This document shows positions 32,417 to 44,884 of a DNA stretch of 64,000 bases, piece after piece. Source of the DNA: Gambelia wislizenii (taxonomy: Eukaryota > Chordata > Lepidosauria > Squamata > Crotaphytidae); the NCBI GenBank assembly GCA_030847615.1, contig JAUMIR010000004.1, positions 230,682,501 to 230,746,500 on the forward strand, given 5' to 3'. The notes under the pieces were generated by a model. The model saw only the letters and a list, made by a program, of their open reading frames with translations. It did not search any database and was not told the DNA's origin. Position 1 is the first letter of the stretch; each line of letters opens with the position of its first letter. A program made the translations under genes and the position numbers.

Positions 32417-35061
32417 TTTTGATCAGGATACTCAGTGCAATGAGTCTCATTCTTGAAGAACTGTGTTTGAGTAGACAGATAAAGCTGTGCACTGGGCAGT
32501 ATGTTAAGGTTCCAAAGCTAAAGGAACAATTGTGCCAGAAACTTGATCCAGAAGCAACCTGAGGGTGGACAGTGTTTATTTATTAAGAAGTGGTTTTTTC
32601 CCTTCTGAATCAGGTTTTCAGCCCCCCCCCCTTTTTAAATCTACAGGTATTACCTTCTGAAGATCCATGTCATAATTTCCAAGCTGAACAATGTGACATT
32701 TCCATGATATGTTACACATTTAAAATACAAACTATCTCCCTCTTGTAGTCTGAATTTTGTTGGCTCAGCTTTGTGAGCTGGAAAAGAAAGAGAGAGAAGA
32801 TACAGGAAAATAAATCATGCAGTTTATGAGACCTTACTTCTTCAAGTGAACTGTGAATGTGTGAGATAAAATTTGAATCTTTCTTTATATACCTGTTTTT
32901 TTTAAAAAAACAAAACAAAACCCACACATTTCTTTCAATGTTTGTGTTGGAACGCAAGGAGGCAGAACTGGGATACCCCAGAAAAATCATATGATGGTTT
33001 CCACTCTTCATATGATTGTCTGCCAGAAATAAAGCCACATAGCCAATTTATACTATAAAGCCTTTCCACTGGATTCTTCTTTCATTCTCAGTCCATAAAA
33101 TGGTCTTTCATGCTGGCAAGAATGGTTATACCCTGATTCAAAGCATGTTTAAGTGGAACACAATCTCACTTAAAAAAAAAAATCAAGGTTAGGCACGCTT
33201 AGGATGTCATCATAGACCTAAACTGTCTCAGTTTTGCAAAGCACTTCCTAAATATACAAAAACATTTTGGGGAAAATTATTTTCTAGTTAGGATTGCCAT
33301 TTGGTTGCAGGGGGGATGGCCTTGGGGGGTGGGCTTTGAGTCACTTTCCAGACTTGTGTGTAACCCTGTTTGGATATACCCTCCTACATTTCATGATGAA
33401 AACCAGTACACACTGTGCCAAGCAATGTTACAGATGGCAAAAGTTGCTATAGACAAGCTACTAGGGGAATAGGTGTCTATGCAATCCAGAGTCCCAATAG
33501 TAGGGGGGTATGGATTGAGCAGAGACCTGTTTGGGCCCAACTATGCAAGTAGACCTTCCTGCTGCAAATCTTTGTGCTCTGAGCACTAACGTGCAACTTC
33601 AGGAGAGGTTGTTCATGTGTGACTCAAAGCCCTCCTCATGTATTGATTTATGCAATTACTGCATGCCTGGGCAGGTCTCCAAACAGGTATGTGTGTATGA
33701 GTGTAAAACCCAGAATGCTGGATTAGTTGCCAGAATGCTTTTGATCTGAAATATTTTCAGTAAAAGTTGTCATGATAAGCAGCAGTGTGTATTTGTAATT
33801 CATAATGTGCAACCCAGAGAGTGTAATCCATGCATCCAAAGAAGCCTGGTTACTGAGCCCCAGCCCCCATTGCATTACATGCATGACACACAGTAGACTG
33901 CATGTGTGTACTTGTTCTATAGACCAGAGCGTGGCAAAGTTCCTCTTTGGACTACAAATTCCAAAATCCTCCAGCCAGGATGACCACTGGCATTGCTGCT
34001 AGCTGAGGAATGCTAGCTGAGGAGACAAACAGTCCAAAAAGTAACCTCTGCTACAGACAGATCTTTAATAGTCCCAAGGTGCACAATTTCTATCTTTCAC
34101 CCTCAGAGGGTGAAACTAAGCCAGCTATGCTTGGCAGAGGAAGGCAGAGAGGGAGAAAAATGTGTTTGGCTCAAGTAAGCTTTATTATGCTGAGATGTTT
34201 TAACCTAGGTCTATCTGGTGACAGTCTGAACAGAATGACATGGTTCCTTCATTAGACATTATGACAAAGCATAAGCTCATATCTGTCAGCCACAGGAGCA
34301 AAGAGAGAGCTTTTCCTATGACTTCGGCTCCCATTGGACTCTAACGGGCTCCATCCCCTGCCTGACCTGTCCCTGGCTCTACACCTTCTTGCCTTGCCAA
34401 GCTACCAGAATTATTGCAGTCAAAAGTTGGCAAGCATCCATAACTCCAGTCCCATGCTCTCCCTCCATATCTCCTACAAATAATGGCTTTCTGCAATGAA
34501 TATTATATAGCAATGGCAAAGGAAAGGACTATTATGGCTCCTAATGATATTTCAGATGGGGCAATACCTCTTCAGACTATAGATGTGGAAATTACTTGCT
34601 TTAACTATACTGTTTATGTCCACAAAAAAATAAATAAATACACGCACTCAGAAAACTAGCACATCACCGATGACATTAAGTTGAGAATGTATTGCTAAAT
34701 GTCTAAAGGCAGAAAATTTATACACATGGCAGAGTTTTAACTGGGGACAGTGGTGCCCCTAAAAAGTAATATAGCACAAAACAACCCTAATCCTACCACA
34801 GTTTGTTATCCTTCTCTACCCAAACATCTTACCTATTCCACCCTAGATCCAGACACAGAAGTGTTTTTGTGTATCCATGATGAATAAACAAAAATGCAAT
34901 ATTCAGTGGCAATATACCTCTAAATGCCAGTCTGATGAGAAGAGAAACAATTGTGGTGCCCTTGTGCCTTGCATGTCAGAGGCATTTGACTGGTCAGTGT
35001 AGGAAACAGAGAACTAGTCAAAATGTAGACATGTGACTTATTCAACTACAAACAAGAGAAA
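32417..35061. other. Unannotated sequence
   Basis: No gene was found. A MITE-like word set (TGGACTACAAATTCCAAAATCCTCCAGCCAGG) appears at about 33947-33990. A (AAAT)n run lies near 34630. Otherwise unique. Confidence 0.4.
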
Positions 35062-35622
35062 GGTCTTGTCTAGAGGGCAGTTTACCCCATATTGTCTCTG
35101 TCTTGGAGCTCTGCAGTCCAGATGACTCAGAACTGCAGAGAGATAAAAATAGACTTTTGCCCCATTTTGCTCCCAGGCAATCCTTATGACCCCCAGAGCA
35201 AAGACAGGGCAAGATGAGGGGAAGACAGTGTAAAGCCCATTCCACTGTTTGTTTTTTTTAAACACAATATCTGATCCAGTCAAAATAAAATGGATCAGGC
35301 CCCTTGTGATCACAGGAGCCCAGACTGCCACACAGTTGCTGCATCTCATGTCTCCCTCACTCTTCTGTAGCCAGGAAGGAGTCCTGCAGCATGTGACCAA
35401 GGCTGATCACATGCAGGGGGCCTTGCTCACATGCTACAGGCCAGCTTCTTGGCTATGGAGAGTGGGACACAGACATCAGCAGTGGCAGCTGCAGAGACCA
35501 GCCAGCATGCCAGTCTGGACACCATCCCATTCTGTGCAGGTAACGGAGGAGCAATAGGCCAGATCCATGGGCAGAATATGCCGCCAGGGAGCTGGCACAT
35601 TCTGGCCCATATAGATGAGCCC
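35062..35622. mobile_element. Non-autonomous DNA transposon, GGGCTTGTCTA family, copy 4
   Basis: The left end is GGTCTTGTCTAGAGGGCAG and the right end in reverse is GGGCTCATCTATATGGGCCAG. It shares the CTTGGAGCTCTGCAGTCC block with copy 1 and the GTGACCAAGGCTGATCACATGC block with copy 3. Confidence 0.72.
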
Positions 35623-35830
35623 ATAGGAAAGGTAGAAGCAGAATCATAAACACAAAAAGATCTTGGCTGTTGGCAAAAAGTTTCCGTTTCCTGCCATTTC
35701 ACAGATCCTCAATGTCTCTTCAGCCTCATGTCTCAAACACAAGTAGTGAATGAACAAGACATGAGGCTAGAGAGACACACAAAGATCTGTGAAATAGTAG
35801 GATGTGCATATATAAATGTATAGGCAAATA

Positions 35831-35911
35831 CAGGTATACCAAACTCTGAAAAAATCCAAAATATGAAACACTTCTTGTCCAAAGCATTTTAGTTAAGAGG
35901 TACACAACCTG
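35831..35911. mobile_element. 81-bp Tigger-type MITE with TA duplication
   Basis: CAGGTATACC at the left and GGTACACAACCTG at the right form imperfect TIRs, flanked by TA at 35829-35830 and 35912-35913. The internal AAAATCCAAAATATGAAACACTTC and CCAAAGCATTTTAGTTAAG words fit a minimal Tigger derivative. Confidence 0.8.
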
Positions 35912-35913
35912 TA

Positions 35914-37069
35914 CTCTGTTTGTGAGAGACATTACAATCTCACATTCTCTTACACTTTCTTGCTCTGAAACCCTCTAGTGTTTGCAGAGAGATAAAAAGG
36001 AAAAATAAATTTGGGGAATAGAAAAAAAAATGGAATGTGCCAGACATTACTTCTTTACTTTTGGAATATTTAACTTATGGAATTCACTACTACAAGTTGT
36101 GATGGTGTTCGCTAGCTAAAAGGACTGGAGTACCCCCCCCCTCCAGCTTTCACTATGAGCTTAAAGGCAAAGCAAAAAGGGGGGGAGGCCTAGAAGTTTT
36201 TTGGATTTTTTTTAAGCAATACGATACATATTGATTTTTTACTGTGTTTTCTTAATATGATGGTTTGGCAAGCTATGTATATTATATGATATTGAAATGC
36301 AAGCCTCAGCCTGAAATTGGAAATGGCAGAGTCCCAGTAGGTCTATTCCACATGTTTATTCTGAATGGAAAGATCAGCAGTAACATTGCTTTCATATAGC
36401 GGAGAAATAAAACTTCTTCATTCTGGTTGAGAAAAGGTTCTTCCTTAAACCTCTTGCAAACAGAACAGTATCATGTGTTATTAATTCAGTTCCTACTAGG
36501 TAATGAAGAACTTGCAGTCTGTGACTTAGTCCAGAACAAACTGAATTAATGATTTCCAATTATTGTGTTCAGCAATCGTTATGATACATTAGTTGTGCTT
36601 TCACAGAAGGCAATATTCTTTCCAGGAATTAAAATGAAACTTATATTACTAAAGTGGAATCTTCTTCACATGACTCACAATTTCTGCACCTCATAAAATA
36701 AAAATCTCTACAATTCTCAAGTTTTAGCATCTTTTTTTTTTTAAATCTGTGGTTCTTTGTGCAGGAGTTTACATTTTAAAAAAATCTTACTTAAACATCA
36801 AGCAGTCATGCTGTGTTACAGAAGCAGAGTTATGGATTTGGGGCTGCTTAATGTCTTGAGTCATTAGAGGAAAAGCATACATACAAAAAACAAAACTTTT
36901 CTGGTCATAGATGCATACTAAACATCTCCACAGTAAATATGGCAATTAAAGTCAGCAGAATTGCTGGTAATGTTTGAAGCCTTGCAGCTGGAGTTCATTC
37001 TCTCTCTCTGTGTGTGCGTGTGTAGATATGGGAGGGAGAAAGAGATCATGTAATTTTCTTGCTTCACAA
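35914..37069. other. Low-repeat sequence, possibly regulatory
   Basis: No gene was seen. 36350-36670 is free of recognisable repeats and has TAATTA-type homeodomain words and a 12-bp perfect inverted repeat, ATTAATTCAGTT at 36480-36491 and its complement at 36539-36550. Confidence 0.4.
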
Positions 37070-37697
37070 GGGCTTGTCTACATTATTTTAAACCCCAAAT
37101 TTAAATGCCACACGACATTCAGTCTTTTTACCGAATCTGGGGCGATCAGGCCACATGTCACATGGCCCAGATTTGGGGCATTCGAGGATATTTTACTTAG
37201 ATGCAGAGTTTTGACTAGTAGGGTTTTTTCCTGCATTTTCATCCACCACTGCCACCGCTGCCGCCGCCGCCACTGCTGCCACCATGATCATTTTAAAGCT
37301 CAGAAGGCAGTTCCCAGCAGAAGGGAGACATTATCTCCTTTCTCCTGGCTTGGCAGCACTGTCTCTGCCCACTCTCCACTCACCCATCATTTCCTTCAAG
37401 CACTTCTGTTGCTTTCTTCAAGCATCTCTTCCTGCAACAGGCAAGTGGGAGAGTGGGCAGAGGCAACACTGCTGAGCCAGTGGAAGGGAGAAAACCCTTC
37501 GGCCAGGAACTGTCTCCTGAACTTTAAATTATGATTGAGGCTGGAGTGGTGGTGGTGGTGGACATTCTACAGGGACAGTGAAGACAAGGTACCCCACATC
37601 CCTGCAGAGAATAAGTAACATTCAGGGCTTGGGGTGAATGCAGGGGCATGCGGGCAGAACAGCATTTAGAGTTTTTGCCCCACAGGTAGACAGGTCC
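37070..37697. mobile_element. DNA transposon with GGGCTTGTCTA-like ends, divergent member
   Basis: The left end is GGGCTTGTCTACATTATTTT and the right end in reverse is GGACCTGTCTACCTGTGGGG. The interior differs from the other five copies and includes a CCGCTGCCGCCGCCGCC trinucleotide stretch. It may be a separate family with convergent ends. Part of an open frame runs through it by chance. Confidence 0.55.
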
Positions 37698-38061
37698 ACC
37701 ATTGGCAAAAAGTATTAGCTAAGTCTCCTAAACCAGAGTTGGTAATTGCACAGCCTGTGGGCAGCATGGAGCCCTTGGGGGTTTCAGCATGGAATTTGGG
37801 ACCTTCGCCAACTCCCAAAGACCCTGGTTGCCCCCCAAACCCCATACATTGTTGGGTTTTTTTTTGGCTGAATATTACACATGTAAATTGAGGGGGAGGG
37901 GCTTTTTCTTGCTATTTTGCAGAGTTGAAACAATCCAGCCTCCTATATAGCTTGAGAGGCAACTGAAAGTGGTGCATGTTACTTCCAGTTGCTCAAAATG
38001 GTAGCCACAACGGTACACTGTGGCTTTCTAGTGCTCTAGAGGATTTGTATCATGTGAAAAT

Positions 38062-38352
38062 CACTACAAGGACTCCCTGAAACAACATCTCAGGTTCGGT
38101 CAAATTGATCACCAACAATGGTCCGCCCTGGCCTCACATCGGGAGGCATGGAGATGCACTATCCACAATGCTGCAGCCTTATTTGAGAACTCACGCCGAA
38201 CAAGTCTTGAAGAGAAATGACAATGCAGAAAGAATCACAACCCAGAAACATCACCCAAGACGACCTTCTGCTGTGCTTTCTGCAACCGGACTTGTTTATC
38301 TCGGATTGGCCTTTTCAGTCATCAGTGCACTTGCAGAAAGCGCGGGATGAGT
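38062..38352 (+). pseudogene. LINE ORF2 C-terminal fragment with zinc-finger-like motif
   Basis: The frame reads DSLKQHLRFGQIDHQQWSA, then ASHREAWRCTIHNAAALFE, an EEK-stop-QCRK segment and FCCAFCNRTCLSRIGLFSHQ. The Cys-Cys-His pattern (C-x2-C then H) followed by a Cys-rich tail is a known C-terminal feature of some non-LTR pol proteins. The TGA after EEK fits a CGA-to-TGA CpG decay. The upstream RT is absent, so the piece is a 5'-truncated insertion. Family unassigned. Confidence 0.65.
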
Positions 38353-40071
38353 CCTTCCTGAATCTTCGTTTGCAAAGAAAAGCCAAAGAGAGAGAAAGAG
38401 AGAGTATTAATTCAAGTGGTATGGCCCTTCAGACTCCAGAGTGCATTTCAATAGATGGATGGATAGATAAATATCCTATATCTGTCTGTGCTCTAAAGCC
38501 TAGTTTCACTACCATCACCAATAAGACTGCCCCACAAAGTTATTTATTGATAACACAGTGCTAGCACTTTAGTTTCCTTTTTCAAATGCTTTTCTGCATG
38601 GTGTTGCATATATCTAACATGCCCATTTAAATGCAGCTTGGCAGTGCTGCATGGAACCAAATACTTCTAGAGCAATTGATGTCATGTTGTTTTTCACTGC
38701 AGGAAATTCCTTTCAAGGAAAAAGCAGTGGCATTGCTGTTTCCGTGTTCACATGAGGCATGAGCACGGATGGAGATCCAGCCCTGGGTTTTGCAAATATA
38801 GCCGATACTTCAACATTTTTGCATTAAAGATGATGATGACTACTGGGAAGAAGAGAAATCTGATTTTTTTTTTTTAAATGGAAAATATGATATGCTTAGG
38901 ACAAAGTCCTCTCCCAATGTTAAATATTTCTTCCTGGGTAATTTACTCCATTCGAAGAAGAATTTGTACTTCTGTTTATATGAAACTGCCAACTGTTTTA
39001 GTCTGTGAGCTTTAATCAACTGGGTTGTGTTGAACAAAGTTTGTAGCCCCAACTCTATCTACAGACAAACTGATAACTTTCCATGTTTCCAAAAAGTCAT
39101 TTTAAGTCAGAAAGCTGTCAGCTGAATCTATTCTATCTTTCTTCTTTTCTCCCCTCCCCTTCTTCACCTTGAATCAAAAGATCTATTCAGCTTGTGACCA
39201 GATGTGAGTAATCACAGCTTGACACTGGGTACAAATAACACCTACGCCAGACATCAGCTTTTGAATTGGAATGGAGCCCTTGATGTGTGTGTGTGGAGGC
39301 TTGCTCTGGTTTATGTAACTTGCACATGAACAGTAGTAGGCACCCAGTGAGAATTACATGGGAGAATCTACACAACAAGCCCAGAGGCAGCTCTGGTCTC
39401 CCTACAAGTGAAGGCAGCCATTTCAAAATGGAGCTGGGTCAAAGGTCACAATTTGGCCTGATTGTATAAGTGGTGTAATATGTTCTGTAAGTAAAGATCA
39501 GCCAAAAAAAGTGGCGGGGGCGGGGAGGGAGTCTGCCTTGAAACCCAAATGAACATTTGTTTTCATTTTTCAGCAACTGCAGAACACATAGGGGTCATTG
39601 AGCTTCTCATTCTGACACTGTTTAACATTCATGATCTAGAGAAAAATAAAGTGCTAACCTCTGACCTTTCATTAGAGTGTAGCCCAGAGTAATGGCAGGG
39701 AGCAAGGACAGCTTGCAACTGAAAATAAAGAAGGAAAAAAGGGGGTTATTCCCTTTCAGAAAACTGAGCTTATTCTGCTAGTACAGTAGTCACAGCAGAA
39801 CAGGAAAATTTTGTGCTCTAACTGTACTATACTACACCAACATTTCTAGGTTTTGGTTTTGCAAACACTGGTGATAGTCCATTTCGTATATACGTTAAAT
39901 TTTTTTTTCCAAATACAACAATTGTTTTCTTTGCTATATTTTACATTCACAATTTTTATTTAATTTTTCTGTTCTAGTGTGCCACCTTGATTCCTTTCCA
40001 GGAATAAAGCTTTTTCCTAATAGCTTTAAAAGAAATACTATCCATACATGTGTGTCCTGTAAAGTTCCAGG
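38353..40071. other. Unannotated sequence
   Basis: No gene or clear repeat was seen. 39545-39700 is repeat-free and may be regulatory. Short A- and T-rich runs occur near 38865 and 39900. Confidence 0.4.
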
Positions 40072-40989
40072 CAGGGCCCTCTTAACAGCATTATAGGCCC
40101 TGGGCAAAGCAGTGCACTGGCCCCTGTTTACACAGCCTCTCACAGGAATAAAAAATTATACGTTTCAATAAAATAAACTTATATTTATTGCTACCTCCAA
40201 CAAAATCAATGTTTTGACCTTCTCCCCAGTGTACAGCTTCATTGGGAGCAAAGTCCCTTCCCGTCCAGACTTCATAATCAGACTTCATAACCAGCAGAGG
40301 TAAGAACTAAAAAGGAGAGAGGAGAAAAGTGCCTTCCAATATGGGAAAGGATAGGGGGAAGCAAAAGCAATGTCTCAGAGGGGTGTCTCCTGAGTGAGCC
40401 AGTGTCTCCGCCTTGGCCAATGGGAACAGCGGGAAGGGGAAGAGAAGCATGGTGTGGGTGGGCAGCCTCTGCCTCTGGGGGGCTGGAAGGAGGCACCCTC
40501 TTGGTGGGGCTGTCAGTGCGTGTGTGTGTGTGTGAGAGAGAGGTGGGGAGAGTTGCTCGACAGCTCATGGTTGCGTGGGCAGCCACCCCAGGCAGAGCTG
40601 AGGAGGCGAGTCAAACCTCCCTTTCTCGACCACCACTTGGCTTTTCTGCCTCTTCTGGCATGATTTCTCTGGTGCCTCCCTTACTTTACTCCTCAGTCAG
40701 TACTCCTCCTCCATCCACCCATCCCTCCTCCTCCTCCTCACCCATCCCTCCTCTTCCTCTCTTTTCTCTTTATCTTCCCCATTCTCACTAACCCGGACAT
40801 GCCTACTCTGCGCTACAAGTCGTAATTTTTCTCCTTCTGCTGAGTAAGCAGGAGATTTGAATGTCGAGGTGGGTGATCAGAAAAATTAGTGTTAAATTAT
40901 GGTCTGTGCATAGATTAGCATGGGGCCCCTATATGTTCATAGGGCTCCCGGGCAACTGCCCTGTATGCCCACGCATTAAGACGGCACTG
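40072..40989. mobile_element. hAT transposon, non-autonomous, 8-bp target duplication
   Basis: The left end CAGGGCCCTCTTAA and the reverse of the right end CAGTGCCGTCTTAA are the TIRs. An exact 8-bp duplication GTTCCAGG flanks it at 40064-40071 and 40990-40997, which is diagnostic of hAT elements. The 918-bp interior includes a GC-rich region with (GT)n at about 40515-40532 and pyrimidine-rich runs near 40690-40770. No transposase frame is recognisable; open frames here are compositional. Confidence 0.9.
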
Positions 40990-41626
40990 GTTCCAGGGCT
41001 GAATGTCGCTGGAAATACAACAATGCTTAGCCCTGAAGAGTCAAGAATGCTTCAGAGTGGGCAGTACTATTAGGGTTAGATAGTTTGAATGACTCAGTCC
41101 TCCCTGCTTGTCTACCCGTATTTCTCTCTGTGATGTAAACAGATACTCTTAGGGATGTTTCCACCTCTTCTCCTACCTAGAGCTCTCTCAGCAGTTCACA
41201 GAGTTGTAGCTGGCTTAGATTAGCACCCTGAGTAACTTTCCTATCATAGAATGGAGTTCCTATAATAAAGCCTTAGTTTGTTTCTCTAATGCATTGGTGT
41301 CTTTGCTCCTTAAATCAGGACCTCTATCTGACCGCTAAAAGCCTGCACTCTATCAAATGTCAGATTATCCCAGGGAGTGAGATAGAGGCATGGCTCTATA
41401 ACATTCTTTTATGTACTTTGCTGCTTCACATAAGTAATATGTGAAGGAGGCTCACAGTACAAGTTTCCAGAAGTTTAATTTGTAGTCTTCTAGATATCAT
41501 TCCAGAGCCAATTTCAAACCGGTGTTAATAAGTAACAAACAAACCTGAAGGCTGACATCTTAGAACCCACTTGCTGATAAACTGTGATTTTGAAGCACCA
41601 GAAAGTAATGGATCTTTGAATATCCA

Positions 41627-41843
41627 GGGAGCCATTTGCACTACAGATTTATAGTGCTGTTTTCCACTTTAATTGCCATGGTTCCATCCTATGGAATCCT
41701 GGGATTGCTGAGGGGCATTTAGATTTCTCTGCCAGAGAGCTCTACTGCCTAATCAAACTACAAACCCCAGGATTTCATAGGATGGAACCATGCTAGTTAA
41801 AGTAGAATAACAGTGTTATACTTCTGTAGTGTGATTGAGTCCC
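41627..41843. mobile_element. Foldback MITE
   Basis: The left arm CCATTTGCACTACAGATTTATAGTGCTG...CCATGGTTCCATCCTATGGAATCCTGGG is mirrored at the right by CCCAGGATTTCATAGGATGGAACCATG...CACTGTTATACTTCTGTAGTGTGATTG. Arms are about 70 bp with a short centre. Ends are approximate. Confidence 0.75.
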
Positions 41844-42350
41844 AGGTTACTAGAGATCTCTATGCAAGGAAGAATTAAATGTCTGGCAATGGGATATTCA
41901 GGTTTTCTGTCTTAGCCACCTGTTCCAGTGCTATGTAAGTTGACATCTGCTGGCTTCTCTGTTGCCAAAACGAGGTGGTAGTTACCCTTCAGGTCTTAAT
42001 GGGTGACTTATTCATCACAGCATTAAAAAATTGGCATCCAGTAATAATCCATTTTCATGGTTTCTTCTGTTAAAAACCATTTTTAATGGTATCTTCAGCT
42101 AGTCCTGAATTTGCAGTGGCTGCATGCACTGCAGCATGTATTTCTGTGACACCTTTTTTTCATGGGGTAAATCAGGTCCTATACATGTAGTAAAATGAGT
42201 GGGAATAAGATGGTAGTGTGCCAATGTGGTAATGGAATGGTGCAGCCCTTTCAAACTTCTTCAGTTGTAGATCATGTCAGTTTGGACTGGTTTTACACTG
42301 ATGTTTTGTGGCATTGCGCTTTCATAGGAGATTATAACACACTAAAAATA

Positions 42351-42484
42351 TCCCAGGACAGGGACGACAAGAGATCACTAAAAGGCTTACCTTTTAGAGG
42401 ACATCGTCTTTGTCCTGGGATGCTCCCGTTCTGCTCCTGTTCCTCCCCTGCTTTCTCTTATTCACGGAAAAATCAGTGAATAAG
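42351..42484. repeat. Two adjacent hairpins
   Basis: The first hairpin pairs TCCCAGGACAGGGACGAC (42351-42368) with ATCGTCTTTGTCCTGGGA (42403-42420). The second pairs CTTATTCAC (42457-42465) with GTGAATAAG (42476-42484). They probably belong to one decayed DNA transposon spanning roughly 42.3-42.9 kb, whose ends I could not fix. Confidence 0.6.
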
Positions 42485-43600
42485 AAGCCTGTTCCGTTAT
42501 CATAATGGAATGACGGATGAATGAACAGGACCCCCGTTTTGCTTCAGGGATGATGATGGAATGTGACGTCACCAGGAGGTCTGTGCTGGACGCTTCCAGG
42601 TGCGATTGGGACGACAAGGTAAGTAAAATACTTTTTCTCCCTCCCCGGGTAGCTTTTATTTTTTAAAATGTGTTTTTGTGCTTGGTTAACTGTTTTGACA
42701 GCTGGGGGGGGTAATTTTTGATCTGGCTGGATTTCAATTACAACAGCTGCATTTACGACTGGCCAGTCTATTTCTATTTCTGCAGTGGAATCAAGGTAGG
42801 TGTCTGAAAACTTATACTTTATTCCACAGCAGAAATGGGAGTAGGGCAAGTGGGGGGGTTAGTGGGACAGAAATGGGCTATAAGGGCCTGTCTGATAATC
42901 TCCATAGTCAAGCAGCAGATCTGGGGGTCAGATTCTTACTGTTCTTTTATGTGTTTTTGTTAAAACCAAGAAAGACCAAACCATTCTGATCAGGGCCAAT
43001 TTTTAATCATACTGTATGATCGAGGAATTGATTGATGTCAACATTAAAATATATTGCTGTATCAACCTTAAGAAACCTAAATTAATCTGGTAAGTTTCTG
43101 GGGCATTCAGAAACTTAGGTCAATAGGAGTCAATCATTTCAGATCCCACAGCCACCTTTACTGGTAACTCTATTATGCAATATGGCATAAACATTTAATT
43201 ACTACCTTTGTCTTTCTCCTTCTCAGTGCATAGACTTCCTTGCAACCTTGGCTCCTCTCTTCTTTCTTTGTTCTCTTCCCCAGCCTCTTTCCTTATTTTA
43301 CATATTAAAGCCATAAAGAAAAGGTAGTGATGCATTGGTATGGCTCACTTTTGTTACCCCTGCCTCATCCAGTTGTTCTGGGACATCTGCCTCCCTTTCA
43401 TTTTTCCCCTGCCCCAAAGCCACTTTAAGTAGTAATTCTGCTCAAGTTCACAATAACATCCTATAAATCACTAAAATGCAATCAGAGTGAGCTGGCCTGG
43501 AAAAGGCAATAAGCAATTTCCAGAGACTTGTAGTCAAGCAGCGCAATGCACTGTACTGGAGACTGACAGGGATACAGCAGTCTGAATAGCAGTTGGCCTA

Positions 43601-44065
43601 GGGCTTCCTACATGGGCAATATACTTTGTCTTGCCCCCATCTCAGAGATCTGGGGTTCTGACAACACAGGCCATTTGCCCCATTCTGCCCCAGGGCAGAT
43701 ATATAGGGCTGAGATGGCGGGGGGGGGGGAGAGGAGGAGTAGGCCCTGATACAGTTATAAGAAAATACCTGGTTTACTCCATTTCTGCCAGACGGAAACA
43801 GACCGGACCCTGGCAGGCTGGCCTCACTGCCTCTACCACCTCTCTGGCTCTCCCGGAAGGCATGAAGCAGGCCAGTCACATGCAGGGGGCATTAGTCACA
43901 TGTTGCAGTCCCCTTTCCTGCCTTGCAAGACAACAAGGGAAACGGTGGGACCAGCTGCAGAGACAGGCTGGCATGCCCTTCAGGACTTCCTCCTGTTCCG
44001 TGGAGCGAACGTGTGTGTGTGTGTGTGTGACAACAGGCCTGATCCACAGCCAGGATACACTGGTT
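43601..44065. mobile_element. Non-autonomous DNA transposon, GGGCTTGTCTA family, copy 5 (truncated)
   Basis: The left end GGGCTTCCTACATGGGCAATATAC is a mutated TIR. The interior has GCATGAAGCAGGCCAGTCACATGC, GTCACATGTTGCAG and CTGCAGAGACAGGCTGGCATGCC, all shared with copies 2-4. The right end is not recognisable. A (GT)n run lies at about 44010-44028. Confidence 0.65.
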
Positions 44066-44597
44066 GAGATATTCACAAACCAACAGTATGGATATCTGGT
44101 AGCAATTAGGCAAATACCCCACACTCATTTAAGACAGGGGTAGGGAAAATGTTTCCTTTCCTCTCCTTCAGCCCCCGAAACTCCCAGAACATCTTCCTGG
44201 ACCACAAACTTAAATCCCTGAGCAATTTTCCACTTCAAAATAGTAAAAATAAAATAAAATTAAAATAGTCATTGTGAAATGGAGTGATTTTGCTCACAGC
44301 TCCCAAGATCCCAAAGCATCCTTCCCAGATGTAAAAAAAAAATCTGCTGAAAATTATCTGAAAACTATCACTTCTGCTTTTATGTTGGAGCAGTGACCTA
44401 ACAGGAATCCAGAGTATGAAAAATGGCCTTGTCCCAGCACAGTTGCCCAACGCTGATTTAAATGCTGGGCATAGTGGTTGTAGCTATATTGAAGCAGTAT
44501 TTTCAAGGCATATATGTCCAAAATCATTACCAAGGGTGCAGTGGGAGAGCATATTGCTTACATCTAGAAAGGTCTAGGTTCAGTTCTTATGTGGGGT

Positions 44598-44832
44598 GTA
44601 GCTGTGTGCCATCAAGTTGTTTCTGACTTATGGTGACCCTAAGGTGAACCTATCATGAGGTTTCCTTAGCAAGATTTGTTCAGAGGGGATTTACCATTGG
44701 CTTCCCCTGAAGTTGAGAGAGTGTGACCTGCTCAAGGTCACCCAGTGGGTTCCCATGGCCAAATGGGGATTCGAACCCTGCTTTCTAGAGTTATATTTCA
44801 GTGCCCAAACCACTAAACCATGCTGGCTCTGT
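44598..44832 (-). mobile_element. Sauria SINE, near full length
   Basis: Read on the minus strand it has the head AGAGCCAGCATGGTTTAGTGG, box B GGGTTCGAATCCCC, and the tail GTCAGAAACAACTTGATGGC. The 3' ACAAC run is lost. Confidence 0.88.
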
Positions 44833-44884
44833 GGGTAAGGACTGTGAAATTCGCCTCCCTGTCTGAATAGAGCTTGGGAAAGCT

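Noticed and set aside
36974..37534. 186-codon open frame on the plus strand
   Set aside because: It runs across the boundary of a transposon and includes a GCC/CCG trinucleotide run and pyrimidine-rich simple sequence. No domain or splice-consistent structure was seen.
40394..40791. Possible CpG-island promoter with open frames of 89-129 codons
   Set aside because: It lies wholly inside a hAT element with an exact 8-bp target duplication, so it is better explained as transposon sequence.
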